The translations under genes and the position numbers were made by a program. Shown here piece after piece: positions 34,975 through 45,006 of a stretch of 64,000 nt of DNA. Origin of the DNA: a bacterium (GTDB taxonomy: Bacteria > Krumholzibacteriota > Krumholzibacteriia > LZORAL124-64-63). Every line of letters starts with the position of its first letter. The first letter of the stretch is position 1. The stretch spans positions 28,833 through 92,832 of the forward strand of contig JAAEQC010000143.1 of the NCBI GenBank assembly GCA_024231905.1, written 5' to 3'. A model generated the notes under the pieces. That model was not told where the DNA came from. It did not search any database and worked only from the letters and a program-made list of their open reading frames with translations.

Positions 34975-35850
34975 ATGGCGATTTTCGTTGACGACTCCAC
35001 CAAGGTGGTCGTGCAGGGGATCACAGGACGCGACGGCGGTTTCCACACCCGCGAGATGATAGCCTACGGCACGGACGTGGTGGCCGGCGTGACGCCGGGC
35101 CGCGGCGGCCAGGTCTTCGACGACAAGGTTCCCGTCTACGATTCGGTGGCCGAGGCTGTCGAGAAGCACGGGGCCAACACGTCGGTCATCTTCGTGCCTC
35201 CCTTCGGTGCGGCGGGCGCCGTGTTCGAAGCCGCGGACGCGGGCTGCAAGCTCGTCGTCTGCATCACCGAGGGCGTACCCACGGTGGACATGGTCAAGGT
35301 CATGCCGTTCCTCAAGGAACGAGGCGTGCGCCTGATCGGCCCCAACTGTCCCGGCCTGCTGGCCCCCGGCATCGCCAAACTCGGCATCCTGCCGGCCAGC
35401 ATCGTCAAGGACGGCCCCGTGGGCCTGGTCAGCCGCAGCGGCACCCTCACCTACGAGGTCGTGTACCAGCTGACGGCCGCGGGCCTGGGGCAGTCCACCT
35501 GTCTCGGCATCGGCGGCGATCCGGTCATTGGTACCAACTTCCTGGACGCCATCGAGGCCTTCAACGCGGACCCCAAGACCGAGGCCTTCGTCATGATCGG
35601 CGAGATCGGCGGCGACGCGGAGGAGCGGGCGGCCGAGTACATCAAGGCCCACGTGAAGAAGCCGGTGGTGGCCTTCATCGCCGGCCAGACCGCGCCTCCG
35701 GGCAAGCGCATGGGCCACGCCGGCGCTATCGTGAGCGGCGGCAGCGGCACGGCGGCCGAGAAGATCAAGGCCCTCGAAGCGGCGGGTATCCCGGTGGCCG
35801 AGCGGCCTCTGGACATCGTGCCGAAGCTGCAGGAGATCTGGAAGCGCTGA
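34975..35850 (+). CDS. sucD: Succinyl-CoA synthetase alpha subunit
   Basis: 291 residues, the standard length. CoA-binding domain start [23 protein letters not shown], then [40 protein letters not shown] and the phospho-histidine motif [10 protein letters not shown]. The His transiently carries the phosphoryl group between succinyl-CoA and nucleotide. ATG with GAGGAGAG upstream. It pairs with sucC directly upstream. Confidence 0.97.
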   Translation: MAIFVDDSTKVVVQGITGRDGGFHTREMIAYGTDVVAGVTPGRGGQVFDDKVPVYDSVAEAVEKHGANTSVIFVPPFGAAGAVFEAADAGCKLVVCITEGVPTVDMVKVMPFLKERGVRLIGPNCPGLLAPGIAKLGILPASIVKDGPVGLVSRSGTLTYEVVYQLTAAGLGQSTCLGIGGDPVIGTNFLDAIEAFNADPKTEAFVMIGEIGGDAEERAAEYIKAHVKKPVVAFIAGQTAPPGKRMGHAGAIVSGGSGTAAEKIKALEAAGIPVAERPLDIVPKLQEIWKR

Positions 35851-35870
35851 CCCAGCGCGGGACCACGGGA

Positions 35871-35900
35871 GACGGGCGCGCCCGCGCGGGTGCGCCCGTC
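35871..35900 (+). terminator. Hairpin between sucD and ndk
   Basis: GACGGGCGC pairs with GCGCCCGTC, enclosing CCCGCGCGGG, which is itself self-complementary. No T-run follows, so Rho-independent termination is uncertain. Confidence 0.45.
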
Positions 35901-35953
35901 CTGCCGAAACAGGACCGCCCTTGAGCGGTCCGCAAAAGGGAAAGAACGGAGAC

Positions 35954-36358
35954 ATGGAACAGACTTACTGCATGATCAAGCCTGAGATCGTGGCGGCGGC
36001 GGACCAGCAGGTCGGCGCCGTCCTGGCCATTCTCAACCGGGCGGGCTTTCGAATCACGGGCCTCAAGATGAAGCAGCTGGACCGGGCCACGGTGGAGCAT
36101 TTCTACGGCGAGCACGCGGGCAAACCCTTCTATGGCGATCTCTGCGACTACATCGCCGGTGGCCCCGTGGTGGCCATCCGCCTGGAGCGGGAGAACGCGG
36201 TGGCGGCCCTGCGCGAGCTCATCGGCGCCACCAATCCGGCAGACGCCGCCGTGGGCACGGTGCGGGACCTCTTCGGAGCGTCTCTGCAGAACAATGCCGT
36301 CCACGGTTCGGCCAATCTGGAGGACGCTGCCCGGGAGCTGGAAATCGTCTTCGGCTAG
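35954..36358 (+). CDS. ndk: Nucleoside diphosphate kinase
   Basis: 134 residues from the ATG at 35954 (GGAG six bases upstream), giving the typical start [13 protein letters not shown]. The phospho-accepting His lies in NAVHGS near the C-terminus, with GATNP and GTVRDLFG motifs before it. It transfers the gamma phosphate between nucleoside triphosphates and diphosphates. Its place behind sucCD is common, since both enzymes feed NTP pools. The C-terminus is a few residues shorter than the ~140-residue norm. Confidence 0.95.
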   Translation: MEQTYCMIKPEIVAAADQQVGAVLAILNRAGFRITGLKMKQLDRATVEHFYGEHAGKPFYGDLCDYIAGGPVVAIRLERENAVAALRELIGATNPADAAVGTVRDLFGASLQNNAVHGSANLEDAARELEIVFG

Positions 36359-36379
36359 GGTCCGCCGGGGGTGGCCACC

Positions 36380-36408
36380 TTGACAGGAGATGGGCCGCCT
36401 ATTAAGGT
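36380..36408 (+). promoter_or_regulatory. Sigma-70 type promoter of the DUF177-rpmF-fab operon
   Basis: TTGACA, 17-base spacer, TAAGGT. The start would be near 36415, about 40 bases before the DUF177 ATG. It is the only good promoter I see before the fatty-acid gene run. Confidence 0.55.
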
Positions 36409-36453
36409 GTGGCGCTTGCAAGAAACCAACTTGCGGGACGACGGATTCATGCG

Positions 36454-36933
36454 ATGAAACTGGATCTGGACAGACAGGAACACGGGCGTTCGGAACTGGC
36501 CATCGAGGGTGATCTCGAGCTCGGCCTGGACGACGGCCGGCCGGGGACCGCGGCCCTAGCGGGTCGCCTCATGGTCGACAACGTGTCGGGCCGGATTCTG
36601 TTGAACGGTGAATTGGCGGCTTCGGGCGCGGGCGTATGCGGTCGCTGTCTCAAGGAATTCAACGTCCGCTGGGTCGTGCCCGTGGAGGTCATCGTCCTGC
36701 TGGACGAGATTTCGGAGGAGGGCGAGGGTGATTCCCTGGTCCTGCACCAGCGCACGGGAGAGGTGGACCTGCGCGGTCCCCTGAGCGAATCGGCGGTCCT
36801 GGCCTTTCCGCAGGCTGCGGTCTGCACCGAGAACTGCCGCGGTCTGTGCCCCCAATGCGGGGTCGATCGCAACCTGGAAGACTGTACGTGTGTCGCGGAC
36901 GACACCGATCCGAGATGGGATGGGCTGCCCTAG
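36454..36933 (+). CDS. DUF177 (YceD) family protein
   Basis: 159 residues from the ATG at 36454. Motifs include VCGRCLKEF in the middle, the conserved acidic stretch LDEISEEGEGD, and the C-terminal ENCRGLCPQCGVD with EDCTC, the cysteine cluster of the DUF177 family. These proteins are linked to 23S rRNA/50S maturation in bacteria and plants and nearly always precede rpmF, as here (57 bases). The cysteines suggest metal binding. Cytoplasmic. Confidence 0.9.
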   Translation: MKLDLDRQEHGRSELAIEGDLELGLDDGRPGTAALAGRLMVDNVSGRILLNGELAASGAGVCGRCLKEFNVRWVVPVEVIVLLDEISEEGEGDSLVLHQRTGEVDLRGPLSESAVLAFPQAAVCTENCRGLCPQCGVDRNLEDCTCVADDTDPRWDGLP

Positions 36934-36990
36934 ATCAGCCGGAAGGTTGACCTGGCAGGCGCCCGAACCAGAAACGAAGGAAGAAGAGTC

Positions 36991-37170
36991 ATGGCTGTTC
37001 CGAAGAAGAGGACGTCCCCGTCCCGCAAGGGCAAGCGGCGCGCGAACTGGCACCTGGCCAAGCCCGATCCCAACAAGTGCCCGCACTGCGGCGCTCCGCG
37101 GCTGCCCCACCGGGTCTGCCGGGAATGCGGTTACTACGGCGAGCGCGAAGTGATGGTCGTCGAGAAGTAG
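36991..37170 (+). CDS. rpmF: 50S ribosomal protein L32
   Basis: 59 residues, MAVPKKRTSPSRKGKRRAN start as in all L32 proteins. Four cysteines (CPHCG and CREC) form the zinc-ribbon (C+) version. ATG 12 bases after GAAGGAAG. It sits between DUF177 and plsX, the widespread order yceD-rpmF-plsX-fab. Confidence 0.97.
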   Translation: MAVPKKRTSPSRKGKRRANWHLAKPDPNKCPHCGAPRLPHRVCRECGYYGEREVMVVEK

Positions 37171-37233
37171 TTGCCCGTTCGTCCGCCCGCGCGGACGGCA
37201 CGCCAGGCCGCGAATCGGCAGGGAGGTCGATCC

Positions 37234-38229
37234 ATGTCCGAGACCAGCGCGAGACCCGTCATCGCCGTCGACGCGATGGGAGGGGACCACGGTCCGGAAA
37301 CCGTTGTGCCGGGCGCCCTGGCAAACCTGACTACCGACTCGCCCTACGCCATCGCCTTCTACGGCCGAAAGGACGCTGTCGCTGCCGTGCTCGCCGAGCA
37401 TACGGCGACCGACCTGCCCGTGACGGTCGTTCCCTGCACCCAGGACATCGCGATGGGGGAGTCGCCGGCCTCGGCCATCCGCAACCGGCCGGACAGTCCC
37501 ATCGTCAAGGCCATGACCGACCAGAAGGCCGGCAAGGTGCAGGCCGTCATCTCGGCCGGCTCCACCGGCGCCATGGTCGCCGCCAGCCTCATCGTCCTGG
37601 GCAGGTTGCCCGGGGTGGATCGGCCGGCCATCGCCACGGTCATTCCCACGGCTCGCCAGGATATCCTGTTGCTCGACGCCGGAGCCAACGTCCAGTGCAA
37701 GCCCGAACACCTGGTGAGCTTCGCCCGCATGGGCGTGGTCTTCGCCCGGGAGATGTTCGGCCGCCCGGCGCCCACCGTGGGCCAGTTGAACATCGGCGGC
37801 GAGCCGGGCAAGGGTAACGAGCTGACCACGGCTGCCTACGCCCTGCTGGCTGAATCCGGCCTGGACTTTCACGGTAACGTGGAGGGCAACGAGTTCATGC
37901 TGGGGCCCTGCGACGTGGTCGTTGCCGACGGTTTCACCGGCAACAACACGCTCAAACTCGTGGAGGGCTTCGCCCGCTTCCTGGCCGAACTGGCCGGCCG
38001 CGACGACCTGAGCGACGCCGAACGCGCGGGTTTCCGCCCGGTGCTCGGATTCCTGCAGCGCAAGTTCTCCTACGAGGTCGCCGGCGGGGCCATGCTGCTG
38101 GGGGTCGACGGGGTGAGCATCATCTCCCACGGCCGCAGCAGCGAGGCGGCCATCGCCAACGCCGTACGCGTGGCCTGGGAACAGATTCACGCGGAGTTGC
38201 CGGCCCGCATCGCCGCGGCCCATTCCTGA
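37234..38229 (+). CDS. plsX: Phosphate acyltransferase PlsX
   Basis: 331 residues from the ATG at 37234 with GGGAGG seven bases upstream. IAVDAMGGDHGPETVVPGAL is the family start, followed by SAGSTGAMVAASLI, DAGANVQCKPEHL, GNVEGNEFM and VVADGFTGNNTLKLVEGF. It makes acyl-phosphate from acyl-ACP for phospholipid synthesis by the PlsX/PlsY route. It heads the fab genes; fabH, which normally follows, is absent. Confidence 0.96.
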   Translation: MSETSARPVIAVDAMGGDHGPETVVPGALANLTTDSPYAIAFYGRKDAVAAVLAEHTATDLPVTVVPCTQDIAMGESPASAIRNRPDSPIVKAMTDQKAGKVQAVISAGSTGAMVAASLIVLGRLPGVDRPAIATVIPTARQDILLLDAGANVQCKPEHLVSFARMGVVFAREMFGRPAPTVGQLNIGGEPGKGNELTTAAYALLAESGLDFHGNVEGNEFMLGPCDVVVADGFTGNNTLKLVEGFARFLAELAGRDDLSDAERAGFRPVLGFLQRKFSYEVAGGAMLLGVDGVSIISHGRSSEAAIANAVRVAWEQIHAELPARIAAAHS

Positions 38230-38260
38230 CCCGGCGTCGGGATCCGTACGGAGGGATACC

Positions 38261-39205
38261 ATGCAGCAGGTGCCCATGATCTTCCCCGGCCAGGCCTCCC
38301 AAGCGGTGGGCATGGCAGCGGACCTCATGGACGGAAGCGGTCCCGCGGCCGAGTTCCTGGCCACGGTGGACGACATCCTGGACGCGCCCCTGACGCGCAT
38401 CATGCGCGAGGGCCCGGCCGAGGTGCTCACCGAGACCCGCAACGCCCAGCCGGCGATCCTGGCCCATTCGGTGGCGGTGGCCCTGGCCCTGCGCGAGCGC
38501 GGCATCGAACCACAGGTGGTGGCCGGCCACTCCCTGGGCGAGTTCTCTGCGGCGGTTGCGGCGGGTGCCCTGGATCCTGCCGACGGTCTGCGCATCGTGC
38601 GCAAGCGCGGCGAGTTGATGTTTGCCGCCGGCCAGGAGATTCCCGGGACCATGGCTGCGGTCATGGGCCTGCCCGGGGCCCGGGTGGCGGAGGTCTGCGC
38701 CGAGGTGGCCGACGCCCACGGCGTGGTCGTCCTGGCTAACCACAACTCGGACGCCCAGGTGGCCATCAGCGGTGAGGTGGCAGCGGTGGCTGCGGCGGGT
38801 GAGGCCCTGCAGGCGGCGGGCGCCCGCCGCGTGGTGCCCCTGAACGTCAGCGGCGCCTTCCATTCGCCCCTGCTCGCGGGCGCGGGCCGGGAATTCGCGG
38901 CCTTCCTCGAGAACATCACCGTAGCCGACGCTCTCGTGCCCTTGGTGGCCAACGTGACCGCGGCGCCGGTCACCGGCAGCGGCGAGTTGAAGACGGGCTT
39001 CGCCCGTCAGCTCACCTCCCCGGTGCTTTGGCACGACACCATGGTCCGCATGGCCGGCCAGGAGCAGCCGGCGGTCATCCTGGAGGTGGGTCCGGGCAAG
39101 GTGCTGACCGGTCTGGCCCGGCGCGCCTACCCCGACACCCGTTTCGTGCCCGTGGGCACGGTCGCCGATCTGGAAGGCGTTCTGGACGCCATCGCCGGGA
39201 ACTGA
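38261..39205 (+). CDS. fabD: Malonyl-CoA:ACP transacylase FabD
   Basis: 314 residues. FPGQASQAVGM start, the nucleophile S91 in GHSLGE, the Arg region VRKRGELM and the active-site His in NVSGAFHSPLL. The C-terminal GPGKVLTGLARR is typical. It transfers malonyl groups from CoA to ACP. ATG with GGAGGGA upstream, 31 bases after plsX. Confidence 0.96.
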   Translation: MQQVPMIFPGQASQAVGMAADLMDGSGPAAEFLATVDDILDAPLTRIMREGPAEVLTETRNAQPAILAHSVAVALALRERGIEPQVVAGHSLGEFSAAVAAGALDPADGLRIVRKRGELMFAAGQEIPGTMAAVMGLPGARVAEVCAEVADAHGVVVLANHNSDAQVAISGEVAAVAAAGEALQAAGARRVVPLNVSGAFHSPLLAGAGREFAAFLENITVADALVPLVANVTAAPVTGSGELKTGFARQLTSPVLWHDTMVRMAGQEQPAVILEVGPGKVLTGLARRAYPDTRFVPVGTVADLEGVLDAIAGN

Positions 39206-39231
39206 GCCCGGAAGACCAAGGAGAGGGAGAT

Positions 39232-39963
39232 ATGGAAGGCAAGTGTGTCATTGTGACCGGAGCCGGTCGGGGGATCGGCCTGGAGATCGCCAGAACCCTG
39301 GCGACCCAGGGCTACGACCTCCTGCTGACGGATGTGGACGCCGACGGCGTCAAGGCCGCAGCGGCGGGGCTTGAGGGCCCGGGACGCTTCGAGGGCGTAG
39401 GCGGCGACGTCCGCGATTTCGACGCTGTGCACGACCTGGTGGCCAAGGCGGCCGAGGATTTCGGCAACATCTACGGCGTGGTGAACAATGCCGGCGTGAC
39501 CAAGGATACCCTGCTGGTCCGCATGTCCCCGGAGGACTGGAAGTTCGTGCTGGACGTGAACCTGACCGGCACGTTTAACTTTACACGGGCAGTGGGCCCT
39601 ATTATGATGCGCCAGCGTGAGGGGCGAATGGTGAATATCGCCTCCGTCATCGGTCTATCCGGCAATGCCGGCCAGGCGAATTACGCCGCCAGCAAGGCCG
39701 GGATCATAGCCCTGACCAAATCCGTGGCCAAGGAGCTCGGGGGACGCAACGTGACGGCCAACGCCGTAGCCCCGGGTTTCATCGCCACCGACATGACCGC
39801 CGAGTTGCCCGACAAGGTGAAGGCGGCCATGTTGAGCCAGATCCCGCTCAAGAAGCTGGGCGGACCCGGGGACGTGGCAGGGGTCGTGAAATTCCTGTTG
39901 TCACCCGACGCTGCATACATCACCGGCCAGACGCTGGTGGTCGATGGCGGCATGATTGTCTAG
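39232..39963 (+). CDS. fabG: 3-oxoacyl-ACP reductase FabG
   Basis: 243 residues from the ATG at 39232 with GGAGAGGGAG upstream. NADPH motif TGAGRGIG near residue 10, NNAG at ~85-88, and catalytic S138, Y151, K155 (IASVIGLSGNAGQANYAASK). The C-terminal ITGQTLVVDGGM is the usual FabG ending. It reduces beta-ketoacyl-ACP in fatty-acid elongation. It lies between fabD and acpP, so the FabG assignment is firm among short-chain dehydrogenases. Confidence 0.96.
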   Translation: MEGKCVIVTGAGRGIGLEIARTLATQGYDLLLTDVDADGVKAAAAGLEGPGRFEGVGGDVRDFDAVHDLVAKAAEDFGNIYGVVNNAGVTKDTLLVRMSPEDWKFVLDVNLTGTFNFTRAVGPIMMRQREGRMVNIASVIGLSGNAGQANYAASKAGIIALTKSVAKELGGRNVTANAVAPGFIATDMTAELPDKVKAAMLSQIPLKKLGGPGDVAGVVKFLLSPDAAYITGQTLVVDGGMIV

Positions 39964-39999
39964 AAGCAAACGATCACGTTCTCAGGAGGAAAGCGCGAA

Positions 40000-40236
40000 A
40001 TGGCGTCGATTCAGGAGCAGGTGTACGAGATCATCCAGCGCAAGCTGTCGGTCAACCCGGAGCAGATCACTCCCGAGGCTTCCTTCACGGAGGACCTGGG
40101 TGCCGATTCTCTCGACACCGTGGAGCTGGTGATGGACCTGGAAGAGCAGTTCAACATCACCATCCCCGAGGAAGACCAGGAGAAGTTGCGGACCGTGCAG
40201 GATGCGATCGATTACCTCGAGCAGCACCTGGACTAA
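40000..40236 (+). CDS. acpP: Acyl carrier protein
   Basis: 78 residues. The phosphopantetheine attachment site is S37 in [17 protein letters not shown]. The protein is strongly acidic, as ACPs are, with a standard start [12 protein letters not shown] with AGGAGG upstream. It carries growing acyl chains for FabG, FabF and PlsX encoded next to it. Two hairpins separate it from fabF. Confidence 0.97.
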   Translation: MASIQEQVYEIIQRKLSVNPEQITPEASFTEDLGADSLDTVELVMDLEEQFNITIPEEDQEKLRTVQDAIDYLEQHLD

Positions 40237-40250
40237 CACGGCAGCGTACG

Positions 40251-40320
40251 GGACCGGTTGCCGTGGCAACCGGTCCTACGAGGTTCACCCGGTCCCACCC
40301 CGTCGGGATGGGGCCGGGTG
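40251..40320 (+). repeat. Two tandem hairpins between acpP and fabF
   Basis: First hairpin 40251-40276: GGACCGGTTGCC and GGCAACCGGTCC, perfect 12 bp with a two-base centre. Second hairpin 40286-40320: CACCCGG and CCGGGTG flank CCCA/TGGG and CCC/GGG, ~15 bp with one bulge. Neither has a T-run. They may protect the abundant acpP message or attenuate fabF. Confidence 0.55.
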
Positions 40321-40343
40321 TATTATGATGGGAGGTCGCGCAA

Positions 40344-41582
<1,239 letters not shown>

Positions 41583-41634
41583 GAGAAGGGCAGCCAACGC
41601 AGGACGCGGCGACGGACGCGAGACGAGGAGCATC

Positions 41635-42441
41635 ATGGGCGTCGGCACCTCCATCCGCAGGATCCTGGGCCGGTGGGGCGGACCCTTCGGGCCGGAGCCC
41701 GCCGCGGATTCCGCCGGGGGTGAGCAGAGCCTGATCGCTCTCGAGGCCAAGCTCGGTCACGTTTTCCGGGACCGTGGGCTCCTGCGCAACGCCCTGCTCC
41801 ACCGATCCCATATCCATGTCACCGGCCAGGACCGAGAGCAGTCCAACGAGCGGCTGGAATTCCTGGGGGATGCGGTGCTGGGCCTGGTGGTCAACGACCT
41901 CCTCTTCGCCACCTTTCCCGAAAGTTCCGAAGGCGATCTGACGAAGATGAAGTCGTTGCTCGTCTGCGGCGCGCGCCTGTCGGAGGTGGCGGTGGCCGCC
42001 GATCTGGGTATTCATATCCGCATGAGCCGCAGCGAGGCCGCGACCGGTGGCCGATTGCGTTCGTCGATCCTCGCGGACACGACCGAGGCCCTCATCGGCG
42101 CGGTCTACCTGGACGCAGGCCTACCGGCGGCCCGTGCCGTGGTCGAACGGCTGGTTCTGAAGGGGGCGGAGCGGGTGCTGAAACGCCGTTCCCTACGCAA
42201 CTACAAGAGCCGGCTCCAGGAGATGATCCAGGCGGCCCACAAGAGCCCGCCGCGCTACAAGGTCCTTTCGGTTGACGGTCCAGACCACGACCGCCTCTTC
42301 AAGGTCGCCGTGACCTTCGACGGGGAAGTCCTTGGAACGGGCGAGGGCCGCAACAAGAAGGCCGCCGAGCAGCACGCAGCGCAACAAGCGCTGGCGAAAT
42401 TCGACGGCGACGCGGACATCCCTTCCGGGAGCGAGGACTGA
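41635..42441 (+). CDS. rnc: Ribonuclease III
   Basis: 268 residues. Catalytic domain: signature NERLEFLGDAVLGLVV with metal-binding residues, then DTTEALIGAVYLDAG. C-terminal double-stranded RNA-binding domain from residue ~185: NYKSRLQEMIQ, GEGRNKKAAEQHAAQQAL. The ~25-residue Gly/Pro-rich N-terminal extension is longer than usual. It processes rRNA precursors and structured mRNAs. Its place after the fab genes is common in several phyla. Confidence 0.96.
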   Translation: MGVGTSIRRILGRWGGPFGPEPAADSAGGEQSLIALEAKLGHVFRDRGLLRNALLHRSHIHVTGQDREQSNERLEFLGDAVLGLVVNDLLFATFPESSEGDLTKMKSLLVCGARLSEVAVAADLGIHIRMSRSEAATGGRLRSSILADTTEALIGAVYLDAGLPAARAVVERLVLKGAERVLKRRSLRNYKSRLQEMIQAAHKSPPRYKVLSVDGPDHDRLFKVAVTFDGEVLGTGEGRNKKAAEQHAAQQALAKFDGDADIPSGSED

Positions 42442-42481
42442 CCGGAAAGGAAACTGTCTCCCCGCGCAGGAAGGAACCCCC

Positions 42482-44311
42482 GTGCGCAACCTCGTCTTGA
42501 CTCTCCTGCTGGCCGCCCTGGTGGCGACACCCGTGGCGGCGTCGACCCCGACGGCCGGCGATGTCCCGGTCGGTGTCGCCACCAACTGGATCCTCGGCCA
42601 CCGCCTCATGCGCGAGGGGGACTTCGCCGCGGCGCTGCCCTACCTCTACCTGGCCTACGACGCCCAGCCCGACGAGCCGCTCATCGCCTGGGATTTTCAG
42701 CGGGCGCTGGCCTTCGAGGGATACCTCACGGACGCCATCACCGTCCTGGACGACATGGTGGCTGCCCACCCGGATTCCTCGGCTTGGCGTTTGCGCCGAG
42801 CAAGCCTGAATCTCCGCGCGAAGCAGACCAACGAAGCCCTGGCCGATCTCCGCGAACTGCGTCGTCGGGGTGAGATCACTCTCGACGTCCTCAGCACCGA
42901 GGCGGCCATCCACCTGGCGCAAGGCCGGGTGGGCACGGCCCTGGATGCCTACCGCGACGGACTGGAGTCCCTGCCGGATCAGCAGGTGGCGATCTACCTG
43001 GGCATGGCGCGTGTCCTCCAGGAATCCGACAACCTGGACCGGGTCCCGTCGCTCATGGACGAAGCTCTCGCCGCTGAACCCACGGACCCGGGCCTGTGGC
43101 TGGTGCGTATCCGCTCACTGGCCATGTTGAACCGGGATGCCGAAGCCCTGGCCGCCGCCTTGGCGGCGGACCGGGACGTGCTGCCCCTGCGGCCGGAACC
43201 GCCGGTGGAGCCCTTCACCGACGATGCCGATTTCCTGCCCCCGGCCGGACCGCCGCCGACACCGGGCGTCCTGGCCGCATGGCCAGATGAGTCTTTCAGG
43301 GTGAGCCTGGCCGACCATTACGCCCGCCGCGGCCGGCTGGACCGGGCCGTCGGTATCCTGGAGAACCTGCGCTCCGAGGGCGATCTGGACCTGGACGCGA
43401 GCGTGTGGCTGGCCCGAATGCTCTTCGCCTCCGGCCGGCAGGATGAAGCCGAGACCGAGTCCGTCCGCATCACCGATACCTGGCCGGAAGAGGGACGCGG
43501 CTGGTTCCTACGCGGCCGGTTGGACGAGAGCCGGAACGACTGGGCGAGCGCTCTGACGCGGCACCGCCATGCGGTGAAGCTCGCGCCCACGGAACCTGAA
43601 TTGCGGGTGGCCCTCGTTCGGACCCTGCTGGTGGTCCAGGACACCGACGGCCCCGGAACGAATCCGGAGGAGGTCGCTTCCCGTCGTGACGAACTACGCC
43701 GCCACACCATCGTGGCCTCGGCCGCCGTCGCCGACGCCGACGCCGAGAGCAAGCTGGTCCTGGGCTATGCATACCGGACCCTGGACGAGCAGATGACCGC
43801 TTCCGAGCACTTCGCGGCGGCAGCCCGGGAACCGCGGTTGCGGCAGACCGCCCTGATCCAGCAGAGCATCTGCTTGGATGAATTGGACCGGACCTCGGCC
43901 GCCCGCCGCGTGTTGGAAACCCTGCGCGAGGAATATCCCGACGACGCGGAGGTGGCCAATTCCTTCGGCTACTTCCTAGCGGAGAAGAACACGGACCTGG
44001 ACCTGGCCGAAGAACTGGTACGCGAGGCTCTGGCCGTCGAGCCCAACAACGGGGCCTATCTGGATTCCCTGGGTTGGGTGTTCTATCGCCAGGGGTCCCT
44101 GGAGGACGCCTTCGACTACCTGGTCCAGGCCGTGAACGTGCTCCCGGAGGATCCGGTGGTCCTGGAGCACCTGGGCCGCACCATGGAGGCCATGGGACAA
44201 CCACGCGAGGCCCGCCAGATCTACGAGCGGGCCCTGGACAGCGGTGGGAACCGGGAACGGCTGGAAGCGGCCATCGCCGGTCTGGAGACGAGCGGCGGGG
44301 ACAAGCCGTGA
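42482..44311 (+). CDS. Exported tetratricopeptide repeat protein
   Basis: 609 residues from the GTG at 42482 with AAGGAA upstream, which places a clean signal peptide at the start (NLVLTLLLAALVATPVAAS). The whole mature part is TPR-like helices; the best units are near the C-terminus: NGAYLDSLGWVFYRQGSLEDA, then DPVVLEHLGRTMEAMGQPREA. That C-terminal pattern is common in envelope TPR proteins of many phyla. A periplasmic or outer-membrane-associated scaffold is likely; the partner is unknown. It overlaps the next gene (GTGA), and the ECF sigma/anti-sigma pair follows. Confidence 0.85.
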   Translation: MRNLVLTLLLAALVATPVAASTPTAGDVPVGVATNWILGHRLMREGDFAAALPYLYLAYDAQPDEPLIAWDFQRALAFEGYLTDAITVLDDMVAAHPDSSAWRLRRASLNLRAKQTNEALADLRELRRRGEITLDVLSTEAAIHLAQGRVGTALDAYRDGLESLPDQQVAIYLGMARVLQESDNLDRVPSLMDEALAAEPTDPGLWLVRIRSLAMLNRDAEALAAALAADRDVLPLRPEPPVEPFTDDADFLPPAGPPPTPGVLAAWPDESFRVSLADHYARRGRLDRAVGILENLRSEGDLDLDASVWLARMLFASGRQDEAETESVRITDTWPEEGRGWFLRGRLDESRNDWASALTRHRHAVKLAPTEPELRVALVRTLLVVQDTDGPGTNPEEVASRRDELRRHTIVASAAVADADAESKLVLGYAYRTLDEQMTASEHFAAAAREPRLRQTALIQQSICLDELDRTSAARRVLETLREEYPDDAEVANSFGYFLAEKNTDLDLAEELVREALAVEPNNGAYLDSLGWVFYRQGSLEDAFDYLVQAVNVLPEDPVVLEHLGRTMEAMGQPREARQIYERALDSGGNRERLEAAIAGLETSGGDKP

Positions 44312-44952
44312 GCACACGGTGCCGCCTGGGCTGGGGTATCTGCTTGACGATGGTGCTCGCTGCGGGCGCCGAGGGCTCGGCGCCGGTGGGCGAACTGGCG
44401 GTGGCGGATTGGGAAGCGTCCCTACTGTCCCGCAGCGTTCGCGGCGTGGTGGCCGTGCTGGCCGGAGCGGACGGTTCCCTGCGCTGGGAGATCGCCTCGG
44501 TCCCGGATACGGCCCTGGCGGCTCTTCTTGCCCGCGACGGCCGGGGCTGGACCGTGATCGCGGCCCCGGGTGGGCGGGGCACACGGAACGCCTGGGGCCA
44601 GGAGTGGCGGGCTTTGGAACCGGACCTGGCGCGGATCCTGGTGGCGGGCACCGAGGCGGCCCTGGCCGGGAGCGCTGGAAGACGTGTCGTCGTCGTGGAG
44701 CCCGTGGGCGACTTGCGGTCCCGCCTGGTAGAAAGAGGGCGCGGTCGTGGCGGTCCCGGCGAAATCCTGCGCCTACGGCCAGAAGTCGGCGGGGGCGCTG
44801 CCCTCGTTTCCTCGCGTCGACCGGGAACCGTGCGGGTCTCGTCCTGGCGACGGCACCGGGTCCGCTTCCCGGCGCGTGAGAGTTTCACGCCCTTGTGGCC
44901 CCTGGCCGAACTCCTGGAATTCATAACCGAAAACGGGAACCCGGGGGACTGA
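44308..44952 (+). CDS. Hypothetical exported protein
   Basis: 214 residues from a GTG overlapping the TPR gene stop. The N-terminus looks like a signal peptide (LGWGICLTMVLAAGAEGSAP); its Cys does not sit in a lipobox. The rest has alternating short strands (VVAVLAGADGSLRWEIASV; GRRVVVVEPVGDLRSRLV) and an Arg-rich C-terminal half. I do not recognise the family. A position after an envelope TPR gene is where small envelope lipid-carrier-like proteins are sometimes found in other bacteria, but I see no motif to support that. Translational coupling suggests it works with the TPR protein. Confidence 0.65.
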   Translation: MSTRCRLGWGICLTMVLAAGAEGSAPVGELAVADWEASLLSRSVRGVVAVLAGADGSLRWEIASVPDTALAALLARDGRGWTVIAAPGGRGTRNAWGQEWRALEPDLARILVAGTEAALAGSAGRRVVVVEPVGDLRSRLVERGRGRGGPGEILRLRPEVGGGAALVSSRRPGTVRVSSWRRHRVRFPARESFTPLWPLAELLEFITENGNPGD

Positions 44953-45006
44953 TGCCGGTTGCAGAGGGATGCGGTTCCCCGCGCCGACGTGTCCCAGGAG
45001 GACGAG

